The position numbers were made by a program, and so were the translations under genes. The notes under the pieces are model-generated. The model did no database searches. It had not been told where the DNA came from and saw nothing but the letters and a program-made list of their open reading frames with translations. This document shows positions 1 to 8,763 of a stretch of DNA of 64,000 nt, piece after piece; within the stretch, counting starts at the first letter, position 1; every line of letters begins with the position of its first letter. The DNA is from Stenotrophomonas hibiscicola ATCC 19867 (GTDB lineage: Bacteria; Pseudomonadota; Gammaproteobacteria; Xanthomonadales; Xanthomonadaceae): the NCBI RefSeq assembly GCF_000382065.1, contig NZ_KB907500.1, forward strand, positions 593,001-657,000, written 5' to 3'.

Positions 1-1022
1 TAACTGATCAGCGGCATCGGCACGCCCACCACCGGCAGCAGGCCGGAAATCATCCCGCCGTTGACCAGTACGTAGACGAAGAATGCCAGTCCGGTGGCCC
101 CGGCAAGCAGGCGCGAATAGGAATCGCGCGATTGGCTGGCAATCCACAGGCAACGCCCGATCACCAGCAGGTACAGCGCCAGCACGGTGGCCACGCCGAT
201 CCAGCCGAATTCCTCGCTCAGCACCGAGAACGCGAAGTCGGTGGTCTGCTCGGGAATGAAGTTCAGGTGCGACTGCGAGCCCTCGCCCCAGCCCTTGCCA
301 TCGAAGCCCCCGGAACCGATCGCGATCTTCGACTGGATGATGTTCCAGCCGGCGCCAAGCGCGTCCATTTCCGGGTCCAGGAACATCATGATGCGGTCCT
401 TCTGGTACGGCCGCAGCAGCCAGAACCAGGCCACCGGCGCGACCGCGGCCACGCCGCCTACGCCCAGCCCGACCCACCACCACGGCAGGCCTGCCAGCAG
501 CAGCACGAACACGCCACTGGCGGCGATCAGCACACCGGTGCCGAAGTCCGGCTGCAGCATCACCAGGCCGGTCGGTACGCCGATGATGACCAAGGCCACG
601 AGCACGGTATTGAAGCGCGGTGGCAGCGGCATCCTGTGCAGGTACCAGGCCACCATCATCGGCAGGCTCACCTTCAGCAGCTCGGCCGGCTGCAGGTAGA
701 AGAACTTCAGGTCCAGCCACTGCCGGCCATACTTGCCGGTGCCGAGCACGAACACCGCCAGCAACGGAATCATCGAGATCGCATAGATCATCGGCGTGGC
801 CGAGCGGATGCGCAGGATAGGCACGCGCGAGATGCCCCACAGCGCCGCCATGCCCACCGCGAAGCGCGCGCCCTGGGCCATCACCAGGCTGTCGCCTCCG
901 GCACTCTTCAGGGTCGCCAGGCCGATCACCATCAGCGCGCCGAGGGCCAGGCACAGCACCCAGTCCAGCGTACTGAAGAAGCGGCGCAGCATGTCGCCGG
1001 CCCAACGCAGGAACACTCTCAT
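1..1022 (-). CDS. rodA: RodA, peptidoglycan glycosyltransferase (3' end outside window)
   Basis: RodA is the SEDS-family glycan polymerase of the elongasome and works in the inner membrane with PBP2. The reverse-strand translation starts MRVFLRWAGDMLRRFF and continues without a stop to base 1, giving about 340 residues. It has multiple hydrophobic segments and the SEDS hallmarks LQPAELLKVSLP, QPDFGTG and FAFSVLSEEFG. The ATG overlaps the mrdA stop codon (ATGA, 1019-1022), so the two genes are translationally coupled. The last few dozen residues lie beyond the window edge. It is the final visible gene of the mreBCD-mrdA-rodA operon. Confidence 0.95.
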   Translation of the reverse strand, partial: MRVFLRWAGDMLRRFFSTLDWVLCLALGALMVIGLATLKSAGGDSLVMAQGARFAVGMAALWGISRVPILRIRSATPMIYAISMIPLLAVFVLGTGKYGRQWLDLKFFYLQPAELLKVSLPMMVAWYLHRMPLPPRFNTVLVALVIIGVPTGLVMLQPDFGTGVLIAASGVFVLLLAGLPWWWVGLGVGGVAAVAPVAWFWLLRPYQKDRIMMFLDPEMDALGAGWNIIQSKIAIGSGGFDGKGWGEGSQSHLNFIPEQTTDFAFSVLSEEFGWIGVATVLALYLLVIGRCLWIASQSRDSYSRLLAGATGLAFFVYVLVNGGMISGLLPVVGVPMPLIS

Positions 1023-3091
1023 CGTGCGGGCTCCGCAGGGGTCAGCCGTGGCGTGGCCGGCAACGCGGCGGCCTGCGCATCCGGCTGCGGCGCGGGTGCA
1101 GGCGCCGGTGCAGGCACGCCGATCAGCACCGGATGTTCTCCCACCTGTGCAGCGGCAAGGTCGCCGGCCTGGCGCGCGCTCGCGTCTTCGTTGTCGAACG
1201 CGGTGGCGCCGATGGCAGTGGTGCCGCGCTCGCTGTCCAGCGGCTGCATGCCTTCGGGCATCTTGCCCAGCAGGTAGGCATCGAACACCTTGCGGGCGAT
1301 CGGCGCCGCGGCTGAACCACCGTAGCCACCGCCTTCCACCGCCACCGCAATCGCGATCACCGGGTTTTCGACCGGCGCGAAGCCAACGAACAGCGCGCGG
1401 TGGCGCAGGTGCATCGGCAGGCTCTTCGGGTTCACTGCAGCAGTGCCCTTGCGGCTGATGACCTGTGCGGTACCGGTCTTGCCGGCCATCACGTACGGCG
1501 CACCCACCGCCACGCGCCAGCCGCTGCCGCCGGGCCGCATGGTCGCCATCATGCCCTCGCGCACGGCCTGCACGTTGTTGGGGTTGGGGCTGATCGGCTT
1601 GCTTTCGCCGGCCGGCATTGCCGTCCAGTCGCTGTCGAATCCTTCGCGCTGCTGGATCACCAGGTGCGGGGTGCGCAGCTGGCCGTCGGCCAGCGCGCTG
1701 ACGCCGCGCGCCAGCTGCAGCGGGGTGACCTTCCAGTCGCCCTGGCCGATGCTGATGTTGACCGTGTCGCCCGGGAACCAGGCTTCCTTGCGGGTCTTCC
1801 GCTTGTAGGCCGGCGACGGCAGGATGCCGCCGATTTCGCCGGTGAGGTCGATGCCGGTCGGCTGGCCGAAGCCGTAGTACTCCATGTAATGGTCGAAGCG
1901 CTCGATGCCCAGGTCCAGCGCCAGCTTGTAGTAATAGGTATTGACCGATTCGGCGATCGACTTGCGCAGGTCGGTCCAGCCGTGGCCGCCGCGATGCGCA
2001 TCACCCCAGCCACGTGAAGTGCCGGGCAGGTAGAACATGCCGGTGGACAGCACCTTGTCTTCCGGGCGGCGCACGCCCGAATCCAGGCCGGCCAGGCCGA
2101 TCAGGGGTTTCAGCGTGGAACCGGGGGCGACGCCACCGAGCACCAGGCGGTTGAACTGCGGCCGCGACGGGTTTTCGTTCAATGCCTTGAAGTCGGCATG
2201 GGAAATGCCGTTGACGAACAGGTTGGGGTCGTAGGACGGCAGGCTGACCATCGCCAGCACTTCGCCGGTACGCGGGTCCATCGCCACCGCCGAGCCTTCC
2301 TGGTCGCCGAAGGCAGCCACCATCGCGCGCTGCAGGTCGGCGTCGATCGACAGCCGCAGGTCCGCACCGGACTGCGCGGCCACCCGGCCGATGGTGCGGA
2401 TCGCGCGGCCCTGCACGTTGGTCTCGACCTGTTCATAGCCGACCCGGCCACGCAGCTGCTGCTCGTAATAGCGCTCCAGGCCGGATTTGCCGATGTGGGT
2501 CAGCGCGGCATTACCTTCGCCGAGGATTTCCAGATCCTTGTCATCGACGCGACCGACGTAGCCGATGATGTGCGCGAACAGATCGCCATACGGGTAGCGC
2601 CGGGTCAGGTAGGGTTCCAGCTCGACCCCCGGGAAACGCCAGCGGTCGACGGCAAAGCGCGCCATCTCCTCGTCGCTCATGCGCAGCTTCAGCGTGACCG
2701 GCAGGAACTTGCGGCGCGCCTTGCGCGACTTGTTGAACGCTTCCAGCTCTTCCGGGCTGATGTTGATGATCTTCGCCAGCCCTTCCAGGGTGGCGTCCAT
2801 GTCCTTGACCTTGTCCGGGGTCACGTCCAGGCGGAACGCCGGCACGTTCTCGGCCAGCAGGCGGCCATTGCGGTCGTAGATCATGCCGCGCCCGGGCACC
2901 ACCGGCCGCGGCTTGATGCGGTTGGCTTCCGAGCGCGTGGCATAGACGTCGTGGTCAAGCACCTGCAGCTTGAAGTACCAGCCGCCCAGCCCCAGCAGGC
3001 AGACCAGCACGCCCAGGAAACCGAGCGCCGCGCGACGGCGGAACTGCTCGGCTTCGGCGTGTGGATTCTTGACCTGGCGGCGCGGAATCAT
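1019..3091 (-). CDS. mrdA: Penicillin-binding protein 2, elongasome transpeptidase
   Basis: PBP2 cross-links peptidoglycan during side-wall growth and is the partner of RodA. The 690 residues show a cytoplasmic tail, one membrane anchor (about 22-42), a PBP dimerisation domain with GRGMIYDRNG (about 68-77), and a transpeptidase domain. Class B PBP motifs are in order: STLK (Ser325, Lys328), SVN (382-384) and KTG (538-540). After the catalytic domain there is an unusual low-complexity Ala/Pro tail of roughly 70 residues containing repeated PAPAPAP. The start lies 3 bases after the mreD stop codon; the end overlaps rodA. Only the role of the tail is unclear. Confidence 0.96.
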   Translation of the reverse strand: MIPRRQVKNPHAEAEQFRRRAALGFLGVLVCLLGLGGWYFKLQVLDHDVYATRSEANRIKPRPVVPGRGMIYDRNGRLLAENVPAFRLDVTPDKVKDMDATLEGLAKIINISPEELEAFNKSRKARRKFLPVTLKLRMSDEEMARFAVDRWRFPGVELEPYLTRRYPYGDLFAHIIGYVGRVDDKDLEILGEGNAALTHIGKSGLERYYEQQLRGRVGYEQVETNVQGRAIRTIGRVAAQSGADLRLSIDADLQRAMVAAFGDQEGSAVAMDPRTGEVLAMVSLPSYDPNLFVNGISHADFKALNENPSRPQFNRLVLGGVAPGSTLKPLIGLAGLDSGVRRPEDKVLSTGMFYLPGTSRGWGDAHRGGHGWTDLRKSIAESVNTYYYKLALDLGIERFDHYMEYYGFGQPTGIDLTGEIGGILPSPAYKRKTRKEAWFPGDTVNISIGQGDWKVTPLQLARGVSALADGQLRTPHLVIQQREGFDSDWTAMPAGESKPISPNPNNVQAVREGMMATMRPGGSGWRVAVGAPYVMAGKTGTAQVISRKGTAAVNPKSLPMHLRHRALFVGFAPVENPVIAIAVAVEGGGYGGSAAAPIARKVFDAYLLGKMPEGMQPLDSERGTTAIGATAFDNEDASARQAGDLAAAQVGEHPVLIGVPAPAPAPAPQPDAQAAALPATPRLTPAEPAR

Positions 3092-3094
3092 GGC

Positions 3095-3580
3095 TCAGCG
3101 CCCGCGCTTGCCGAAGCGCACCGCGTCCAGCAGCACGAACACCAGCGGCCACAGGCCCATGCCCAGCAGCGGGGCCCACCAGTACGACCACGGCAGGGTC
3201 GGTTCGCCCACCAGGATGTGCACCAGTGCGCTGACGATGCGGTCGTTGAACAGCAGGCCGCCGATGGCCAGCATCTGCTGCGACATCGGGAAGAAGCGGA
3301 TGCGCGCGCGGAAGCGCTGCAGGATGAAAGCCAGCATCACCAGCCGCAGTGCCTGCTCGCCGAGGACACCGCCGTACAGCAGGTCGGCGATGACGCCGCT
3401 GGCGAAGGCGATGCCCAGGCCGACGCGCTCGGGCGCTTCGATGACCCAGTACGCCAGCACCAGCGCCAGCCAGTACGGGCGCAGCGGCTGCAGCAGCGCC
3501 GGCAACGGCAGCAGGCCCAGCAGCAGCGCCACCACCAGGCTGGCCGGCAGCACCCATGGCTTGTCGCGCAGGCGGCTCAT
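3095..3580 (-). CDS. mreD: Rod shape-determining membrane protein MreD
   Basis: MreD is a small integral membrane protein that links MreC to the MreB elongation machinery. The 161-residue product (MSRLRDKPWVLP...) is made largely of hydrophobic helices and contains the MreD-like stretch YWVIEAPERVGLGIAF with VIADLLYGGVLGEQAL. Length and position match the family. Its ATG overlaps the mreC stop (3577-3580) and mrdA starts 3 bases after its own stop, so the cluster is one transcription and translation unit. Confidence 0.94.
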   Translation of the reverse strand: MSRLRDKPWVLPASLVVALLLGLLPLPALLQPLRPYWLALVLAYWVIEAPERVGLGIAFASGVIADLLYGGVLGEQALRLVMLAFILQRFRARIRFFPMSQQMLAIGGLLFNDRIVSALVHILVGEPTLPWSYWWAPLLGMGLWPLVFVLLDAVRFGKRGR

Positions 3581-4674
3581 CGCTGCGCCTCCGGCGTGGT
3601 CGGTTGCCGGCCAGCGGCCGGCACTACCGGAGCAGCAGGATCAGGGGAGGATGCGGGGGCAACAGACCTCGTTTGCGACGAGGGCTGTTGCCGGCCAGCG
3701 GCCGGCACTACCGGGGCGCTGACCGGAGCTGGCGTCGTTGCCGCTGGCGCGGTTCCCATGGGCACGGTGGCGCCGGTGGCCGGGCCACCCGGGGCGGTTT
3801 CTTCCAGCTGCAGGCGCAGCTCCGGCGGAATGCGGATCGCCGCGCCCGGGCGCAGCAGCAGCACGTCGCGGCCGCGGTCGAGCTGCGCCGCCGGCTTCAG
3901 TTCGCCGACCAGGAACGCATGGGTGTCGTCCGGTCGCAGGCCGGTGATGGTGCCGACCGGGAAGCCGGCCGGGAAACGACCGCCAAGACCGGAGGTGACG
4001 ATCTCATCGCCCACTTCCACCCCGGCGCTGAGCGGAATATCGCGCAGTTCCAGCGTGTCGCCGCGGCCATAGACGATCAGGCGAACGCCGTTGCGGGCCA
4101 CGGTGACCGGCACGGCATGGTCAGGGTCGGTCAGCAACAGCACGGTAGAGGTGCCGCCGGTGACGCTGATCACCTGGCCCATCAGGCCGCCGGCGTCGAT
4201 CACCGCCTGGCCGACATGCACGCCCTCGCGGCTGCCGGCATCGAGTACCAGGCGCTGTTTGACCGGGTCCAGGTCGATGTCCAGGATCGGCGCCAGCTGC
4301 ACGTCCAGGCCACTGCGCTCGGCCACGTTCAGCAGTTCGCGCAGCTGGGCATTGTCCAGTGCGGCGGTCTGCAGGCGGGTCAGGCGCGCGTTGGCCAGCA
4401 GCAGCTGGTTGCGCAGTTCGCGGTTCTCGGCGACCAGCTGGCTGTGGCTGGCGGCAGAATCCTTGACCTGGTTGCCGAGCTTGCCGGGCAGGCCGGCCAG
4501 TGCCCAGACCGGCTGCACCAGGCTGTTGGCCTGCTCGCGCAGGCGCGCCAGCCAGCCGGCCTGGTCATCGAGCACGATCAGCGTGATGGCCAACGCGAGA
4601 TAGGCCAGCAACCGCAGGGGGCTGGCGGCATCACCGGATCGGGAGGCGACGGGAGGACCGGCGTAGGGCGGCAC
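3577..4674 (-). CDS. mreC: Rod shape-determining protein MreC, with REP-derived C-terminal tail
   Basis: MreC is a bitopic periplasmic scaffold that connects MreB to PBP2. The 365 residues show a short cytoplasmic N-terminus, one membrane helix (about 22-40), a coiled coil (about 60-110) and the beta-rich MreC domain with GLMGQVISV, LLLTDPDHAVPV and TSGLGGRFPAGFPVG. The protein ends in a Pro/Ala/Thr-rich tail of about 80 residues. That tail is partly encoded by two GTAG-type REP palindromes, which produce the same peptide PVVPAAGRQ twice. The conserved domain is upstream of the repeats, so function should be retained. It lies 121 bases downstream of mreB. Confidence 0.95.
   Translation of the reverse strand: MPPYAGPPVASRSGDAASPLRLLAYLALAITLIVLDDQAGWLARLREQANSLVQPVWALAGLPGKLGNQVKDSAASHSQLVAENRELRNQLLLANARLTRLQTAALDNAQLRELLNVAERSGLDVQLAPILDIDLDPVKQRLVLDAGSREGVHVGQAVIDAGGLMGQVISVTGGTSTVLLLTDPDHAVPVTVARNGVRLIVYGRGDTLELRDIPLSAGVEVGDEIVTSGLGGRFPAGFPVGTITGLRPDDTHAFLVGELKPAAQLDRGRDVLLLRPGAAIRIPPELRLQLEETAPGGPATGATVPMGTAPAATTPAPVSAPVVPAAGRQQPSSQTRSVAPASSPDPAAPVVPAAGRQPTTPEAQR
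3604..3713 (-). repeat. Two GTAG REP palindromes inside the mreC reading frame
   Basis: Two near-identical 25-26 base palindromes lie at about 3604-3629 and 3688-3713. Read on the minus strand each is GGTAGTGCCGGCCGCTGGCC followed by GGCAA. Both are in the same orientation and in the mreC frame, encoding PVVPAAGRQ each time. This is the same element seen between many genes in this window, here tolerated inside a coding region. Confidence 0.9.
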
Positions 4675-4795
4675 GGCAACGATTCAACTGGCAGAAGGCG
4701 GAAGGGAAACACGCGGGCGCCCCGCCGGTGCCGGCCCGCCATCACGGCGGGCCGCACCCCGGAAGGGCGCGGCGGGCAGGAACGGCCGGGACGGC

Positions 4796-5953
<1,158 letters not shown>

Positions 5954-6125
5954 CTAGCTGAACCCGCGTCTTCACAGGCTTTCGGCCTGATCAGGTCTCA
6001 CCCGGTTCTGGCCCTGAGCGGCACCAGCGGGTAACCTTTGCGCCGTCGGGCGCCCAAGGGCGCCGTTTGCTTGCCCGCTGAACCGGGCCGGCCCACCCCA
6101 AAATTCACCGCATAGGCTTACATCG

Positions 6126-7064
6126 ATGTCCGCTCTGATCTGTGGTTCTCTTGCCTTCGACACCATCATGGTGTTCCCGGACCAGTTCAAGAATCACATC
6201 CTGCCGGACAAGGTGCACATCCTGAACGTGTCGTTCCTGGTCCCACGCATGCGCCGCGAGTTCGGCGGCTGCGCCGGCAACATCGCCTACAACCTGCACC
6301 TGCTGGGTGGCCAGCCGATCCCGATGGGCACGGTGGGATCGGACTTCGGCCCGTACCGCGAGTACTTCGAAGGCCTGGGCATCGACCTGTCGCGCGTGCG
6401 CGTGATCGATGAGCTGTTCACCCCGCAGGCGTTCATCACCACCGATCACGACAACAACCAGATCACCGCCTTCCACCCGGGCGCGATGATGCGTTCCTAC
6501 GAGAACCACGTGCGTGGCGTGCCGGGCGTGACCCTGGGCCTGGTCGGCCCGGACGGCCGCGAAGGCATGATCCAGAACGCGCAGGAATTCCACGAGGACG
6601 GCATCCCGTTCATCTTCGACCCGGGCCAGGCCATGCCGCTGTTCAACGGCCCGGAGCTGCGCGCGTTCATCGATCAGGCCGACTACGTGGTGGTCAACGA
6701 CTACGAGTCGAACCTGCTGCAGGAGCGCACCGGCTGGGACGAAAAGGAGATCGTCAGCCGGGTCAAGGCCTACATCACCACCCGTGGCCCGAAGGGTGCG
6801 GTCATCCACACCCCGGAAAAGAGCTACGACATCCCGCCGGCGCACGAGCGCCGCGTGGTCGACCCGACCGGCTGTGGCGACGCCTTCCGCGCCGGCCTGA
6901 TCTACGGCATCCAGAAGGGCTACGACTGGCTGACCATCGGCCGCATGGGCAACCTGATGGGCGCGCTGAAGGTCGAACACCCGGGCACGCAGAACCAGCG
7001 CTTCACCTTCGATGAGTTCAACGAGCAGTTCAAGCAGCAATTTGGCTACGCGCTTAGCGCGTAA
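6126..7064 (+). CDS. PfkB-family carbohydrate/adenosine kinase
   Basis: The 312-residue protein belongs to the ribokinase/PfkB fold and transfers phosphate from ATP to a sugar or nucleoside. Evidence is the N-terminal FGGCAGNIAYNLHLLGG (PfkB signature 1, about 41-57) and the C-terminal DPTGCGDAFRAGL (signature 2) with its catalytic Asp. Xanthomonad homologues are usually named adenosine kinase, but the substrate cannot be read from sequence alone. It stands alone, divergent from mreB. Its last codons and stop lie within a long inverted repeat (7036-7074), followed by a terminator-like hairpin. Confidence 0.88.
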   Translation: MSALICGSLAFDTIMVFPDQFKNHILPDKVHILNVSFLVPRMRREFGGCAGNIAYNLHLLGGQPIPMGTVGSDFGPYREYFEGLGIDLSRVRVIDELFTPQAFITTDHDNNQITAFHPGAMMRSYENHVRGVPGVTLGLVGPDGREGMIQNAQEFHEDGIPFIFDPGQAMPLFNGPELRAFIDQADYVVVNDYESNLLQERTGWDEKEIVSRVKAYITTRGPKGAVIHTPEKSYDIPPAHERRVVDPTGCGDAFRAGLIYGIQKGYDWLTIGRMGNLMGALKVEHPGTQNQRFTFDEFNEQFKQQFGYALSA

Positions 7065-7074
7065 CCAAATTGCT
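7036..7074. repeat. Large imperfect inverted repeat spanning the kinase stop codon
   Basis: AGCAATTTGG (7036-7045) pairs with CCAAATTGCT (7065-7074), and the inner TACGCGCT pairs with AGCGCGTA. There is one C/A mismatch and almost no loop. The TAA stop of the kinase is inside the right arm. In RNA this would form an 18-pair hairpin that includes the final coding codons. Confidence 0.85.
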
Positions 7075-7095
7075 CGCGCATTCCACCTTATCCCC

Positions 7096-7134
7096 GCGCC
7101 TTCGGCGCGCCCCCTTGAACAACAAGGGGGCTTT
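7096..7134 (+). terminator. Probable rho-independent terminator after the kinase
   Basis: A small CGCGCC-TTC-GGCGCG hairpin is followed by GCCCCCTTG (7109-7117), loop AACAA, and CAAGGGGGC (7123-7131), then TTTCC. The second is a 9-pair stem with a short T tract, placed 45 bases after the kinase stop codon. Confidence 0.6.
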
Positions 7135-7162
7135 CCAGCCGATGCGCTGCTGGGAATGCTGT

Positions 7163-7282
7163 TGGTAGGTGTCGACCTTGGTCGACACACTGTTTGATTC
7201 CTGTAGAGCCGAGCCATGCTCGGCTTGCGCGCGCCAGCGCGATCTGACCGGAGAGCAGCCGAGCGTGGGCTCGGCTCTACAT
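7163..7282. repeat. Three GTAG-headed palindromes between kinase and HAD gene
   Basis: GGTAGGTGTCGACC/GGTCGACAC occupies about 7164-7190. TGTAGAGCCGAGC/GCTCGGC is at about 7202-7226. Its inverted partner ends in GCTCGGCTCTACA at about 7256-7282. The last two form a head-to-head pair. They belong to GTAG REP sequence variants that differ from the more common GCCGGCC type elsewhere in the window. Confidence 0.75.
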
Positions 7283-7284
7283 CA

Positions 7285-7884
7285 TCAGGCGCCCTGCCAG
7301 GCAGCCAACAAGGCGCGGCAATCGGCGAAATGCCAGTCGGCACGGCCCGGCCACGGATTTTCCGGCAGATTGACCAGCACGGTGTGCGTGCCTGCGGCAC
7401 GGCCGCACTCCAGGTCATAGGCGTGGTCGCCGACCATCACCGCCTCCTCAGCCCCGGTCCCCCAGCGCCGCAGATGCTGCCGCAGTCCATCCGGCGAGGG
7501 CTTGGGCACCGCCTCATCGCGGCCGATGATGTCGGCGTCATCGAACAACGCCCCGACCCCGATCGCCTCCAGCGTCAGCTTCGCCAATGCATGATCGTTG
7601 CGGGTCAGGATGCCCAGCCGGCAGCCCGCCGCCGACAGTGCGCGCAGCAGCTTCACCGCACCCGGTGCCGGCAGTGCATCCTGGGCCAGCGCGCGCTCAT
7701 GATCCAGCAGCCACGCGCGCTTGGCCTGCGCCGGTGCGTCCGGCAAGGCCGCAATATGGTCAAGGATGTCTTCCTCGGCGGCAATCTGCAGCGCGCGGCG
7801 GATCGCGGCGAAATCATGCACGGCGACGGTCAGCGTGCCATCCAGGTCGAACACCCAGTGCCGGATCGCGGACAACGCGTGCAC
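7285..7884 (-). CDS. HAD-superfamily hydrolase (phosphoglycolate-phosphatase-like)
   Basis: This is a soluble HAD phosphatase of about 199 residues. Motif I FDLDGTL lies near the N-terminus, motif II is ILTRNDHA, the conserved Lys is in VPKPSPDG, and motif III/IV is VMVGDHAYDLECG. The likely start is a GTG at 7884, close to motif I and overlapping the 3' end of the upstream lipoprotein gene (stop 7905) only by proximity; earlier in-frame codons give no HAD-like sequence. The substrate is not predictable: Gph-, pyrophosphatase- and sugar-phosphatase-type HADs look alike. It probably forms a two-gene unit with that lipoprotein. Confidence 0.8.
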   Translation of the reverse strand: MHALSAIRHWVFDLDGTLTVAVHDFAAIRRALQIAAEEDILDHIAALPDAPAQAKRAWLLDHERALAQDALPAPGAVKLLRALSAAGCRLGILTRNDHALAKLTLEAIGVGALFDDADIIGRDEAVPKPSPDGLRQHLRRWGTGAEEAVMVGDHAYDLECGRAAGTHTVLVNLPENPWPGRADWHFADCRALLAAWQGA

Positions 7885-7904
7885 TGCGCTGCCCGCCGCA
7901 ACCC

Positions 7905-8636
7905 TTACTGCCACCACTGCGGCATGCGGCTGGCGTCGACGCCACCGGTTTCGAACACAGCGGTGCGGGTGCCACCGGCCTTGACCGGGAACTCGATGCT
8001 GATCGATTTGCCCTTGCGCGCCAGCTTCCACAGCGCCTTCTGATCGGTGATGAACAGGGCGATGGCTTCATCGGTCTTCGGGCGCCACGCGGCCATGGAA
8101 ATCGGCTTGCCGTCGTCCACGGTCACTTTCACCGTGCACTGCGGGCAACGGAAATCGCCGGCCTGCAGCACCAGGTACGCATGCCGCTTCCACTCCGGAT
8201 GATCGCGGAACACCAGCTGCACCGGCTTGGCGCCGCTGCCATCCACGTCCACCCGTTCCTTGCTGTAGATCTGCGCCGAAACCTGGTTGCCCTTGTTGCC
8301 CACCGGGATCTGGTTGTACTGCCACAGCGCCTGCATGCGGCGCAGGTCGCGCGCGGCATCGCCCTTGGCCTTGACCTCGTCGAAGCCTGCGGCGATGCGC
8401 TCGGCGGCCGCGGTGTCCTTGTACTGGTCCAGCAGCGAGGCGCCGTGCAGGCGCGCGCGCTCCCAGTCCTGCGCGGCCACGGCCATGTCGTACTGCTTGG
8501 CCACGTCTTCGGCCTTGGCCTCCTTCTGCGCCTGCACGGCGGCTGCGGCGGCTTCCTGCGCCTTGCGTTCTTCCTCGGGGTTGCTGCAGGCGGCCAGCGC
8601 CAGCGTGCAGGCGGTGAGCAGGATCAGTCGTTTCAT
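7905..8636 (-). CDS. Hypothetical lipoprotein with Ala/Glu/Lys helical region
   Basis: The product has 243 residues. MKRLILLTACTLALAACSNP is a lipoprotein signal peptide with lipobox LAAC (Cys17), so an envelope location is predicted. The start at 8636 is preferred over an upstream ATG because it gives a proper signal and has GGACCTCC just upstream. Residues about 20-110 are a charged Ala-rich, probably coiled-coil or TPR-like helix. The rest looks beta-rich and includes a CPQC pair (FRCPQCTVKV) and a C-terminal MPQWWQ. I do not recognise a characterised family. It is followed 20 bases later by the HAD gene. Confidence 0.8.
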   Translation of the reverse strand: MKRLILLTACTLALAACSNPEEERKAQEAAAAAVQAQKEAKAEDVAKQYDMAVAAQDWERARLHGASLLDQYKDTAAAERIAAGFDEVKAKGDAARDLRRMQALWQYNQIPVGNKGNQVSAQIYSKERVDVDGSGAKPVQLVFRDHPEWKRHAYLVLQAGDFRCPQCTVKVTVDDGKPISMAAWRPKTDEAIALFITDQKALWKLARKGKSISIEFPVKAGGTRTAVFETGGVDASRMPQWWQ

Positions 8637-8735
8637 GGCGGAGGTCCTTTGCGAGTGCATCCCGATTCTATCGGCAGCGAAAAGCGGATACACCAACGGC
8701 GGGTTTCCCCGCCGTTGGTGGTGAAGCAGTGACCG

Positions 8736-8762
8736 GTTGCCGGCCAGCGGCCGGCACTACCG
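8736..8762 (-). repeat. GTAG REP palindrome
   Basis: TTGCCGGCCAGCGGCCGGCA followed by CTACC; on the minus strand it starts GGTAGTGCCGGCC. It abuts the 3' end of the M1 peptidase gene and may act in its transcript's 3' end. Confidence 0.85.
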
Positions 8763-8763
8763 C

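Noticed and set aside
3604-3713. CRISPR-like repeat in mreC
   Set aside because: Only two palindromic copies with an 84-base start-to-start distance, identical to dispersed GTAG REPs; no cas genes nearby.
2198-4072. A 624-codon plus-strand open frame opposite mrdA, mreD and mreC
   Set aside because: The minus-strand genes carry catalytic motifs and are translationally coupled; the plus frame has none.
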